Source of the DNA: JAQGMJ01 sp036271855
GTDB taxonomy: Bacteria; Pseudomonadota; Gammaproteobacteria; Burkholderiales; JAEUOS01
NCBI GenBank assembly: GCA_036271855.1
Contig: DATAZV010000286.1
Location: 1 to 16,739 of the forward strand
Length of the DNA stretch: 16,739 nt
Direction: 5' to 3'
Shown here: positions 6,410 through 12,701 of the stretch, one piece after another
How positions within the stretch are numbered: the stretch's first letter is position 1
How the letters are laid out: each line of letters begins with the position of its first letter
Translations under genes and position numbers: made by a program
Notes under the pieces: generated by a model
Seen by the model: the letters and a program-made list of their open reading frames with translations, nothing else
What the model was told of the DNA's origin: nothing
The model's database searches: none

Positions 6410-6853
6410 ATGGATCGCACCGACGTCAGCAAGAAAATCATGTCCGCCAAAGTCAAAAAGGGCATGAAATGGGAAGCCATCGCCAAGAAAATCGGCCAGA
6501 GCAAGGAATGGACGACCGCCGCCCTGCTGGGCCAGATGCAGATGAACAAGAAGCAGGCGGAGGCGGCCGGCAAACTGTTCGGCCTGAACGACGAGGAAAT
6601 GGCCTGGCTGCAGATCGTGCCCTACAAGGGCTCGCTGCCCACCGCCGTGCCGACCGACCCGCTGATCTATCGCTGGTACGAAGTCGTCAATGTTTATGGC
6701 ACCACCATCAAGGAACTGATCCACGAAGAGTTCGGCGACGGCATCATGAGCGCGATCGACTTTTCGATGGACATCCAGCGCGAGCCCGATCCCAAGGGAG
6801 ACCGCGTGCATGTAGTGCTCTCGGGAAAATACCTGCCTTACAAGATGTATTAG
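6410..6853 (+). CDS. cynS: Cyanase (cyanate hydratase, EC 4.2.1.104)
   Basis: Cyanase converts cyanate plus bicarbonate to carbamate and CO2; carbamate then decays to ammonia and CO2. The 147-residue protein has the usual two parts: an N-terminal helical domain (about 1-75) and the C-terminal catalytic domain with PLIYRWYEVVNVYGTTIKEL and FGDGIMSAIDF. The three catalytic residues known from E. coli (Arg96, Glu99, Ser122) map to Arg88, Glu91 and Ser114, all present with the same spacing. It ends in GKYLPYKMY, as the family does. A good AGGAG precedes the ATG. It is the last gene of the transporter operon and decides the likely transported substrate. The enzyme family is a homodecamer in the cytosol. 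No carbonic anhydrase (CynT) gene lies beside it. Confidence 0.97.
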   Translation: MDRTDVSKKIMSAKVKKGMKWEAIAKKIGQSKEWTTAALLGQMQMNKKQAEAAGKLFGLNDEEMAWLQIVPYKGSLPTAVPTDPLIYRWYEVVNVYGTTIKELIHEEFGDGIMSAIDFSMDIQREPDPKGDRVHVVLSGKYLPYKMY

Positions 6854-6854
6854 C

Positions 6855-6906
6855 AGCAGGCAAAGCCGGGGCTTGCTTTTGGAAAAGCGCCCTGCTTTTG
6901 CCTGCT
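6855..6906. other. Long imperfect hairpin just after cynS
   Basis: AGCAGGCAAA (6855-6864) pairs perfectly with TTTGCCTGCT (6897-6906). Inside, GGGC pairs with GCCC (6869-6872 / 6889-6892), and GCTTTT-gg-AAAAGC (6875-6888) forms the tip. The structure begins one base after the cynS stop. It lacks a long U-run after the stem, so it may be a weak terminator, a 3'-end stabiliser of the cyn message, or both. Confidence 0.6.
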
Positions 6907-6960
6907 TGAGGAGTGTTCCAGATCGCCGGCCGTGCCGGTCGGTTTGGAAAATAAATAACA

Positions 6961-7140
6961 ATGAAAAAGCATCTCGATGCGTGGCCGCAAGGCCATGCAT
7001 CGCGGTGGGCGCCAGATCGGGGACAGGGCGCCAACATCATGCATGCAAGCGGCCATGCAACCTGTCCGGACCGATTGGCACGCGTGATGCTTTATGTTCC
7101 TTCAACAGGCAGCAAAAAGAATATGGGATATCACGCATGA
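6961..7140 (+). CDS. Possible 59-codon leader ORF (doubtful)
   Basis: An ATG-initiated frame of 59 codons begins MKKHLDAWPQ and ends with a TGA that overlaps the ATG of the TRAP binding protein (ATGA). GGAAA lies about 10 bases upstream. The overlap is the kind seen for translationally coupled genes, and the frame covers the foldable leader. The product has no recognisable domain, signal peptide or membrane segment. Its composition (many His, Gly and Ala) looks like translated structured RNA rather than a protein. Chance is the likelier explanation. Confidence 0.15.
   Translation: MKKHLDAWPQGHASRWAPDRGQGANIMHASGHATCPDRLARVMLYVPSTGSKKNMGYHA
6975..7067 (+). promoter_or_regulatory. Candidate structured RNA leader with alternative pairings before the TRAP gene
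   Basis: CGATGCGTGGCC (6975-6986) and GGCCATGCATCG (6991-7002) form a 12-bp stem (one G-U pair) capped by GCAA, a GNRA-type tetraloop. Next, GGACAGG (7021-7027) pairs with CCTGTCC (7061-7067), enclosing TGCATG / CATGCA (7040-7045 / 7054-7059). GGCCATGCA occurs at both 6991-6999 and 7051-7059, so the left arm 6978-6986 could pair with either copy, giving two exclusive folds. This is seen by eye only. It matches no riboswitch class I recognise. It lies 70-160 bases upstream of the TRAP binding-protein start. Confidence 0.35.
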
Positions 7141-8243
7141 CCTTGAATCGTCGAAAGTTTTTGAGCAGGGCAGGAGTCGCGGCGGGCGCCGCCGCGTCCA
7201 CTTTGGCCGCACCGGCAATCGCCCAAAGCACACCTTCGGTGCGCTGGCGCCTGGCTTCCAGCTATCCGAAGAGCCTGGACACCGTCTACGGCGGCTGCGA
7301 GTTGCTGGCCAAGCGCGTCGAGCTGCTGACCAACGGCAAATTCCAGATCCAGACCTTCGCCGCCGGCGAAATCGTTCCCGGTCTGCAAATCTGCGACGCG
7401 GTGCAAAACGGCACCGTCGAATGCGGCCACACCAACAGCTATTACTACGTCGGCAAGAACAAGGCCTTTGCCTTCGAAACCACGGTGCCCTTCGGCTTCA
7501 ATCAGCGCCAGCAAAACGCCTGGATGTATTACGGCGGCGGCATGAAGCTGGTCAATGATTTCCTCAAGGACTACAACATCGTCTCCTTCCCCGGCGGCAA
7601 CACCGGCACCCAGATGGGTGGCTGGTTCCGCAAGGAAGTGAAGTCCCTGGCCGACATCAAGGGCCTGAAGATTCGCATCGGCGGACTCGGCGGCGAGGTG
7701 TTCGCGCGCCTGGGCGGCGTGCCGCAGCAGATCGCCGGCGGCGACATCTACCCGGCGCTGGAAAAAGGCGCGATCGACGCCGCCGAATGGATCGGCCCTT
7801 ACGACGACGAAAAGCTGGGCTTCTACAAAGTCGCCAAGCATTTCTACTACCCCGGCTGGTGGGAAAGCAATTCGCAGTTCTCCTTCTGGGTCAACAGCAA
7901 GGAGTGGGAAAAGCTGCCCAAGGAATACCAGTACGCCTTCGAAACCGCCGCCTACCAGGTGAACCTGGACATGATGGCCGGGTACGACGCCAAGAACCCC
8001 ATCGCCCTGAAGCGCCTGCTCGCCAGCGGCGTCAAGCTGCACGCCTATACGACGGAGATCATGCGCGCCTCGCAAGTGGCCGCTTATGAGATCTACGCCG
8101 AAGAGTCGGCGAAGAATCCCGCGTTCAAAAAGATCTACGAGCCCTGGCTCAAGTTCCGCGAAGACCAGATTGCCTGGCAGGGCGTGGCCGAACGCAGCAT
8201 GTCGGAGTTCTTTTTCAACAACAAGCCACCACGTCTCGCTTGA
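7137..8243 (+). CDS. TRAP transporter substrate-binding protein, DctP family, TakP-like
   Basis: A 368-residue periplasmic binding protein. A twin-arginine signal opens it (NRRKFLSRAG at 4-13, likely cut after AIA at 29). The mature part follows the TakP pattern throughout: WRLASSYPKSLDTVYGG, then FAAGEIVPGLQICDAV, GGNTGTQMGGWFRKE, the ligand-carboxylate Arg of DctP proteins in LKIRIGG (Arg180), and AAEWIGPYDDEKLGFYKVAKHFYYPGWWE (Trp218). TakP of Rhodobacter sphaeroides binds 2-oxo acids such as pyruvate with sodium; a related acid is the best guess here. No DctQ or DctM membrane gene lies beside it, so it is an orphan in this window. The start at 7137 puts the Tat motif at the N-terminus; an upstream in-frame ATG at 6873 would bury it behind 88 improbable residues. 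A terminator follows at 8351. Confidence 0.92.
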   Translation: MTLNRRKFLSRAGVAAGAAASTLAAPAIAQSTPSVRWRLASSYPKSLDTVYGGCELLAKRVELLTNGKFQIQTFAAGEIVPGLQICDAVQNGTVECGHTNSYYYVGKNKAFAFETTVPFGFNQRQQNAWMYYGGGMKLVNDFLKDYNIVSFPGGNTGTQMGGWFRKEVKSLADIKGLKIRIGGLGGEVFARLGGVPQQIAGGDIYPALEKGAIDAAEWIGPYDDEKLGFYKVAKHFYYPGWWESNSQFSFWVNSKEWEKLPKEYQYAFETAAYQVNLDMMAGYDAKNPIALKRLLASGVKLHAYTTEIMRASQVAAYEIYAEESAKNPAFKKIYEPWLKFREDQIAWQGVAERSMSEFFFNNKPPRLA

Positions 8244-8285
8244 GAAGCGTGCGGCTTGCCCGAGCAGTGTTTTAGTTGTGCCTTA

Positions 8286-8297
8286 GTACTGTAGTAC
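8286..8297. promoter_or_regulatory. Small inverted repeat after the TRAP gene
   Basis: GTACT-GT-AGTAC is a perfect 5-2-5 inverted repeat in the 107 bases between the TRAP gene and its terminator. It could be a protein site or chance. Nothing else is recognisable here apart from a T-rich run just before the terminator. Confidence 0.2.
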
Positions 8298-8350
8298 GCG
8301 TCACCCGAAGTTTGTTGCTTTTGTTTTTGCTTTCTCCTCGTGTCATTCTT

Positions 8351-8379
8351 AGCCCCGCTTCCGAGCGGGGCTTTTTTTT
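8351..8379 (+). terminator. Rho-independent terminator after the TRAP gene
   Basis: AGCCCCGCT (8351-8359), loop TCCG, AGCGGGGCT (8364-8372), then an eight-T run ending at 8379. The 9-bp GC-rich stem and the T-run make this a textbook intrinsic terminator, separating the TRAP gene from the next one. Confidence 0.93.
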
Positions 8380-8423
8380 GACCGGCCGCATCGCGGACCG
8401 CAGCGCGGGGCGCGCGCTTCCGA

Positions 8424-8429
8424 TAAACT
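8424..8429 (+). promoter_or_regulatory. Candidate -10 box of the Ntn-hydrolase gene
   Basis: TAAACT in the context GATAAACTCAC is a good -10 hexamer, 42 bases upstream of the ATG at 8472. No convincing -35 lies 17 bases upstream, which is common in GC-rich betaproteobacteria. It sits after the terminator at 8351-8379, consistent with an independent transcript. The same TAAACT hexamer appears before aroQ. Confidence 0.35.
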
Positions 8430-8471
8430 CACTGTTGCATTCGTCCCAGCTCCCGCACCGGAACTTTTCCC

Positions 8472-10058
8472 ATGGCAAATCCCACTCGCGGCACGCGCGG
8501 CATGGCCGTCGCACCCCATAGTCTCGCATCGCAATCCGCCCTCGGCGTGCTGCGTGAAGGCGGCAACGCGGTCGAGGCGATGATCGCCGCCGCCGCCGCC
8601 ATCACCGTGGTCTACCCGCACATGAACGGCATCGGCGGCGACAGCTTCTGGCTGGTCAGCAGTCCGCAGGGCGTGAGCGGCATCGACGCCTGCGGCGCCG
8701 CCGCCGGCGCCGTCACACGGGAAAGCTATGCGGGCAAGAGCGCAATCCCGTTTCGCGGCGGCAGCGCGGCCATTACCGTGGCCGGCACCATGTCGGGCTG
8801 GGGCGCGGCCTATCAGCTTTCCGGCAAGATGGGCGGCACCCTGCCGCTATCGCGCCTGCTGGCCGACGCCATCCACTATGCGGACCACGGCATCGCCGTC
8901 ACCTCCAGCCAGCACATGAACACCCGCAACAAGCTGGCGGAGCTGAAAGACATCCACGGCTTCGCCGAAACGTTTCTGATCGACGGCCAGGTGCCGGCCA
9001 CCGGTGCCGTGTTCAAACAGCCGCGCCTGGGCGCCACGCTCAAGCGCTTGGCCGATGCCGGCCTGGACGATTATTACCGCGGCGAGTTGGCGGAAGCCAT
9101 CGCGCGCGACCTGCGCGCCGCCGGCAGCCCGGTCAGCCTCGCCGACCTGGCGAACCACCACGCGAAAATCGTCACGCCGCTGCAAATGAAACATTCGCTG
9201 GGCACGCTTTACAACATGCCGCCCCCCACGCAGGGCCTGGTGTCCCTGCTGATCCTGGGCCAGATGGACCGCCTGCCCATCGAAAAATACGACCACCTCT
9301 CCGCCGACTATGTGCACGCGGCGGTGGAGGCCACCAAGCGCGCCTTCATGATCCGCGACAAGCACATTACCGATCCCGCGCGCATGAGGGTCGATGCGCA
9401 ATCCTTCCTCAGCGCCGACAAGCTCGACGCCATGGCGGCGAAAATCGACATGGCGAAGGCCGCCCCCTGGGGCGCTGGCCGCGGTCCCGCCGACACCATC
9501 TGGATGGGGGTGATCGACGGCGCCGGCAACGCCGTGTCGATGATCCAGAGCGTGTATCACGAGTTCGGCTCCGGCGTGGTGCTGAAGGAAACCGGCATCA
9601 ACTGGCAAAACCGCGGCGCTTCTTTCTCGCTGGACCCCAAACACATCAACACGCTGGAGCCCGGCAAGCGGCCCTTCCACACCCTCAACCCGGCGATGGC
9701 CCTATTCGACGACGGCCGCACCATGGTCTACGGCAACATGGGCGGCGACGGCCAGCCGCAAAGCCAGTCCGCCGTGTTCACCCGCACCGCCGTGCTGGGC
9801 CTGAACCCGCAGGACGCGATCAGCGCGCCGCGCTGGCTGCTGGGCCGCACCTGGGGCCAGACCTCGGACACGCTGAAACTGGAATCGCGCTTTCCCGCCG
9901 CCACGGTCGAAGAACTGAAAAAACGCGGCCACGATGTCGAGATCATGGGCGACTTCGACGAAACGCTCGGCCACGCCGGCTGCGTGATCCGCCATCCCAA
10001 CGGCAATTTCGAAGGCGGCTTCGATCCGCGTTCCGACGGTGGCGTCGCCGCTTTCTGA
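8472..10058 (+). CDS. Gamma-glutamyltransferase-family Ntn hydrolase, probably HpxW-like oxamate amidohydrolase
   Basis: A 528-residue proenzyme of the gamma-glutamyltranspeptidase superfamily, which cuts itself to expose an N-terminal Thr nucleophile. Large-subunit landmarks are GMAVAPHSLASQSALGVLREGGNAVEAM and PHMNGIGGDSFWLV. The cleavage site is GPADTIWMGVID, with Thr342 the likely nucleophile, giving a small subunit of about 187 residues. FGSGVV and GNMGGDGQPQSQ follow. No signal peptide is seen, so it is cytosolic, unlike classic periplasmic Ggt. As I recall it, the family member closest in length and motifs (PHMNGxGGD, DTxWMGV, WLLGRTWGQ) is Klebsiella HpxW, which releases ammonia from oxamate. 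Family is certain; oxamate as substrate is a moderate inference, with glutathione or gamma-glutamyl compounds as the alternative. Confidence 0.9.
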   Translation: MANPTRGTRGMAVAPHSLASQSALGVLREGGNAVEAMIAAAAAITVVYPHMNGIGGDSFWLVSSPQGVSGIDACGAAAGAVTRESYAGKSAIPFRGGSAAITVAGTMSGWGAAYQLSGKMGGTLPLSRLLADAIHYADHGIAVTSSQHMNTRNKLAELKDIHGFAETFLIDGQVPATGAVFKQPRLGATLKRLADAGLDDYYRGELAEAIARDLRAAGSPVSLADLANHHAKIVTPLQMKHSLGTLYNMPPPTQGLVSLLILGQMDRLPIEKYDHLSADYVHAAVEATKRAFMIRDKHITDPARMRVDAQSFLSADKLDAMAAKIDMAKAAPWGAGRGPADTIWMGVIDGAGNAVSMIQSVYHEFGSGVVLKETGINWQNRGASFSLDPKHINTLEPGKRPFHTLNPAMALFDDGRTMVYGNMGGDGQPQSQSAVFTRTAVLGLNPQDAISAPRWLLGRTWGQTSDTLKLESRFPAATVEELKKRGHDVEIMGDFDETLGHAGCVIRHPNGNFEGGFDPRSDGGVAAF

Positions 10059-10075
10059 GCGCACCCCGCCCGCCT

Positions 10076-10102
10076 GTCATTCCCGCGCAGGCGGGAATCC
10101 AG
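10076..10102. repeat. dRS3-like dispersed repeat (ATTCCC-N8-GGGAAT)
   Basis: ATTCCC-GCGCAGGC-GGGAAT at 10079-10098 has exactly the ATTCCC-N8-GGGAAT layout of Neisseria dRS3 elements, flanked by TGTC and CCAG. Translated it gives the well-known spurious peptide CHSRAGGNP seen in many proteobacterial genomes. It lies between the Ntn hydrolase and the Hsp15 gene and argues against the longer start at 10039 for the latter. Only one copy is in the window. Confidence 0.75.
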
Positions 10103-10128
10103 CCCCCTTCAAATGCCATAGCCCTTCC

Positions 10129-10506
10129 ATGGAAAAAGTCCGCGTCGACAAATGGCTCTGGGCCGCGCGCTTTTACAAGACGCGCTCACTTGCTACCGAC
10201 GCCTGCGACGGCAACAAGGTGAAAGTCAACGACGCCAACGTCAAACCCGCGAAGGATGTGCGGCCGGGTGACTTGGTGCGCTTTTCGGCCGGCTGGTTCG
10301 ACTGGGAAGTGGAAGTGCTGGCGATCTCGGACAAGCGCGGCGCGGCGGCAATTGCGCAAACCCTGTACCGTGAAACCGACGCCAGTGCGCAAGGCCGCGC
10401 CGCGGAGTCGGAGCGGCGCCGTAAATTCACCGAACCAGCAGCCGAGATCGTCGCCCGCCCCACCAAGCGCGACCGCCGCACGCTGGACAAATGGCGCAGC
10501 GGCTAA
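10129..10506 (+). CDS. hslR: S4-domain RNA-binding protein, Hsp15 (HslR) family
   Basis: A 125-residue cytosolic protein. The S4 RNA-binding domain occupies about residues 4-62: VRVDKWLWAARFYKTRSLA, then GNKVKVNDANVKPAKDVRPGDLVRF. The C-terminal part is charged and basic (SERRRKF, RPTKRDRRTLDKW), as in Hsp15. In E. coli Hsp15 binds 50S subunits that carry a stalled peptidyl-tRNA and helps recycle them after heat stress. ATG 10129 places the S4 motif at the N-terminus, where the family has it. The longer frame from 10039 translates a dispersed repeat and is rejected. It is followed 33 bases later by a small membrane-protein gene. Family assignment is firm; the role is by homology. Confidence 0.92.
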   Translation: MEKVRVDKWLWAARFYKTRSLATDACDGNKVKVNDANVKPAKDVRPGDLVRFSAGWFDWEVEVLAISDKRGAAAIAQTLYRETDASAQGRAAESERRRKFTEPAAEIVARPTKRDRRTLDKWRSG

Positions 10507-10539
10507 GACAACGCCACAACATAAACGAGGAGATCGCAG

Positions 10540-10950
10540 TTGGCCAAGACCCCAAGCAAGACCCCGCCTCCACCCGCCGACACCCAGGGCCAGCAAGCCG
10601 CCGCGCGCGCCATGCTCTGGCTGGGCGCCGCTTTCGGCGCCGCGCTGGTGCTGGCCGGCGCCTGGCTATTCAGCCTCGCGTTCACGGACCAGGCCTTGCT
10701 GCCGAGCCGCGCCGGCATCGGCTTTGTACTGATGGGCTTTGGCAGCGTCAGCTGCTGGGCCGGCATTTACGCCTCCGCTCACAGCCGGCTCGAAGCCGGC
10801 AAGCTGCGCTTCGATGCGCAGGCGCGCGAACTCTTTTCCAGCGAAACCTTTATCCGCTTTCTCAAAGCCTGCGGCCACGCTGCCGGCATCACCCTGTTGA
10901 TCGTGTCCTGGATGGCGGTCTACTACCCGCAGGGGATCATCCTGCATTGA
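10540..10950 (+). CDS. Small hypothetical membrane protein
   Basis: A 136-residue protein with no family I recognise. It starts with a Pro/Lys-rich tail (1-25), then has three hydrophobic helices near 25-47, 54-78 and 108-131. A polar loop (about 79-107: HSRLEAGKLRFDAQARELFSS) separates helices 2 and 3. The start is TTG at 10540, chosen because GAGGAG lies 7 bases upstream; the first ATG (residue 26) would begin inside the first helix and has no ribosome site. It follows the Hsp15-like gene by 33 bases and probably shares its transcript. It could be a small envelope protein, but nothing in the sequence gives a function. Confidence 0.75.
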   Translation: MAKTPSKTPPPPADTQGQQAAARAMLWLGAAFGAALVLAGAWLFSLAFTDQALLPSRAGIGFVLMGFGSVSCWAGIYASAHSRLEAGKLRFDAQARELFSSETFIRFLKACGHAAGITLLIVSWMAVYYPQGIILH

Positions 10951-10999
10951 GGCGCCCGAAGGACCGGCGCCAGGTGCCGCCCGTTCCTCGCCCTTTTCA

Positions 11000-11033
11000 A
11001 ATGAAATCGACCGGCTCCGCCAGTGATTTCATT
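11000..11033. other. Inverted repeat between convergent genes
   Basis: AATGAAATC (11000-11008) pairs perfectly with GATTTCATT (11025-11033), a 9-bp stem with a 16-base loop. It lies between the membrane-protein gene (plus) and the fabG-like gene (minus), which converge. It may be a weak two-way terminator; a short TTTTT at 11060-11064 follows on the plus side but is not adjacent to the stem. Confidence 0.35.
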
Positions 11034-11074
11034 CTGATCCAGACCCGGCAAAGCAGGTTTTTACTTTTGTCGGC

Positions 11075-11815
11075 TCAAACTGTCATGCCGCCCGAAACTT
11101 CGAGCACAGCGCCGTTGATGTAGCTGGCGTCATCCGAGGCGAGAAAAGCATAGACACTGGCGATCTCTTCCGGCTTGCCCAGGCGGCCCAGCGAAACCCG
11201 TTCTTCGAGCTGCTTGATCACTTTCTCGGGAATGGTGTCGAGAATGTGGGTGGCGATGAAGCCCGGCGCCACCGCGTTGACGCGGATGCCCTTGGGGCCG
11301 AGCTCGCGAAACCAGGTCTTGGTGAAACCGATGACGCCGAACTTGGTGGCGGCGTAATTGGTCTGGCCGAAGTTGCCGTAGATGCCGACGACAGACGAGG
11401 CGTTGAGGATCACGCCGCTGTTTTGCTCGATCATCGTATCGACCACCGCCTTGGTGCAGTTGAACACGCCTTTCAGGTTGACGTCGATCACTGCATCGAA
11501 ATCGGCCTCGCTCATCTTGATCAGGCGCGCGTCCTTGGTGATGCCGGCGTTGTTGACCAGGATGTCGATGCGCCGATAGCGCTCTTTCACCTGCTTCACC
11601 ATTGCTTCCACCGTTTCACGTTTGGTAACGTCGATCACGCAGCCAAATGCTTCGGCTCCGCTTTCCTTGAGGCTATCGACCGCACGTTCTATCTCGGCCT
11701 GGCGCAGGTCGCAAATGACGACAATCGCACCCTCGCCGGCAAAGCGCTGGGCGGTGGCCCAGCCGATACCGTTGGCCCCGCCGGTGATAATGGCTACCCT
11801 GTTTTGCAAACGCAT
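11075..11815 (-). CDS. fabG: FabG-like short-chain dehydrogenase/reductase (3-oxoacyl-ACP reductase family)
   Basis: A 246-residue classical SDR. It has the cofactor glycine motif TGGANGIG (11-18), NNAG (88-91), and the catalytic set Asn113, Ser141, Tyr154 and Lys158 (YAATK). The tail NAVAPGFIATHILDTIP and ASYINGAVLEVSGGMTV is FabG-like. Length matches FabG. Asp36 at the end of the second strand (VVICDLR) is the residue that usually favours NAD(H) over NADP(H), so it may be an NAD-dependent 3-hydroxyacyl dehydrogenase rather than the fatty-acid synthesis enzyme. ATG at 11815 puts the Rossmann motif at the N-terminus and has GGAAAG upstream; the open frame runs much further but that part is non-coding. 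No fab, pha or acyl-CoA genes flank it. It is divergent from the deaminase gene. Confidence 0.9.
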   Translation of the reverse strand: MRLQNRVAIITGGANGIGWATAQRFAGEGAIVVICDLRQAEIERAVDSLKESGAEAFGCVIDVTKRETVEAMVKQVKERYRRIDILVNNAGITKDARLIKMSEADFDAVIDVNLKGVFNCTKAVVDTMIEQNSGVILNASSVVGIYGNFGQTNYAATKFGVIGFTKTWFRELGPKGIRVNAVAPGFIATHILDTIPEKVIKQLEERVSLGRLGKPEEIASVYAFLASDDASYINGAVLEVSGGMTV

Positions 11816-11965
11816 GAAACTTTCCGCCCTGGACAAAAGGCCGGACTCTAGCACAACCACCGAGCGGTTATTGCGGCGCACCAATCGTCGCACGCCGATC
11901 GCGGGGAGATGGCGCGCCCCTTGCAACATCGCGGCAGTGCCCTCTTTTAGCCAGGAATTTTTTTC

Positions 11966-12466
11966 ATGACCACGCCCCAGCTCACGCCCGCCGATCTCGC
12001 CCTGCTCCAGCGCGCCATTGCGCTGGCGGAAGCGGCGCGCGCTGCCGGCAAGCACCCCTTCGCCGCGCTGGTGGCTGATGGCGGCGGCCAGGTGATCGCC
12101 GAGGCGGGCAACAACAGCCTGCCGCCGGATGGCGACCCGACCCAGCATGCCGAGTTGCGCGCGGCGCAAATGGCGGCGCGCGCCCTGCCGCCGGAGTCCC
12201 TGGCGCAGGCTACGCTCTACACCAGTGCCGAACCCTGCGCGATGTGCTCCGGCGCGATCTACTGGTGCGGCATCGGCCGCGTGGTTTACGCCCTTTCGGA
12301 ACATCGTTTGCTGCAACTCACCGGCGATCATCCGGAAAACCCGACGTTTTCCCTGCCCTGCCGCGAGGTGTTCGCGCGCGGCCAGCGCAAGATAGAAGTG
12401 CTGGGCCCGGCGCTGGAAGACGAGGCGGCAGGCGCGCATCTCGGGTTCTGGAAAACCCTCAATTAG
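11966..12466 (+). CDS. Guanine deaminase-like nucleobase/nucleoside deaminase
   Basis: A 166-residue zinc deaminase of the cytidine deaminase superfamily. The zinc site is complete: His61-Ala-Glu63 (HAE, with Glu as proton shuttle) and PCAMC with Cys91 and Cys94. The context GDPTQHAELRA and CAMCSGAIYWCGIGRVVY resembles bacterial guanine deaminases such as B. subtilis GuaD more than TadA. Guanine deamination gives xanthine and ammonia. Substrate cannot be read from sequence with certainty; other members act on cytosine, on tRNA adenosine or on other nucleosides. AGGAA lies 9 bases upstream of the ATG. It is transcribed away from the fabG-like gene across a 150-base gap. No other purine-catabolism gene is adjacent. 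Confidence 0.88.
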   Translation: MTTPQLTPADLALLQRAIALAEAARAAGKHPFAALVADGGGQVIAEAGNNSLPPDGDPTQHAELRAAQMAARALPPESLAQATLYTSAEPCAMCSGAIYWCGIGRVVYALSEHRLLQLTGDHPENPTFSLPCREVFARGQRKIEVLGPALEDEAAGAHLGFWKTLN

Positions 12467-12701
12467 CGCCGATTCCCGCGCTGCGGCACCTTGCGGCGCA
12501 TCCAAGCCGATCATGGGGGCGTACTTGGCAAGGGAGGCGCCACCGGCCGCAAGGTCGGCACTCGACCAGGAAATAATGGCGCACCGGCCGCGGGCGGGGG
12601 TCCGCGGTGGAACTATACTGCTGCGCCCGGAGTCCCTGCATATGCAGCCGCCGGACGCAAGCGTAACCGCCTTTGCCGACAAACTCGTTCACGGAGACAC
12701 C
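12467..12701. other. 235-base gap with weak promoter before the CHRD gene
   Basis: This stretch has one plausible -10 hexamer (TATACT, 12614-12619), without a clear -35, and a 10-base direct repeat (CACCGGCCGC at 12541-12550 and 12582-12591). Frames that run through it into the CHRD gene (from 12513) would place 63 residues ahead of the lipoprotein signal and are not credible. I see no RNA gene here. Confidence 0.35.

Noticed and set aside
6873..7136. Upstream start for the TRAP binding protein
   Set aside because: It would place 88 non-protein-like residues before the Tat signal; ATG 7137 puts the twin-arginine motif at the N-terminus.
10039..10128. Longer N-terminus for the Hsp15-like protein
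   Set aside because: It overlaps the end of the upstream gene and translates the dispersed repeat (CHSRAGGNP).
11075..12682. 535-codon minus-strand frame extending the FabG-like gene
   Set aside because: The Rossmann motif begins right after the ATG at 11815. The extension is antisense to the deaminase gene and has no domain.
12513..12701. Longer N-terminus for the CHRD protein
   Set aside because: It would put 63 residues ahead of the lipoprotein signal; GGAGA precedes ATG 12702.
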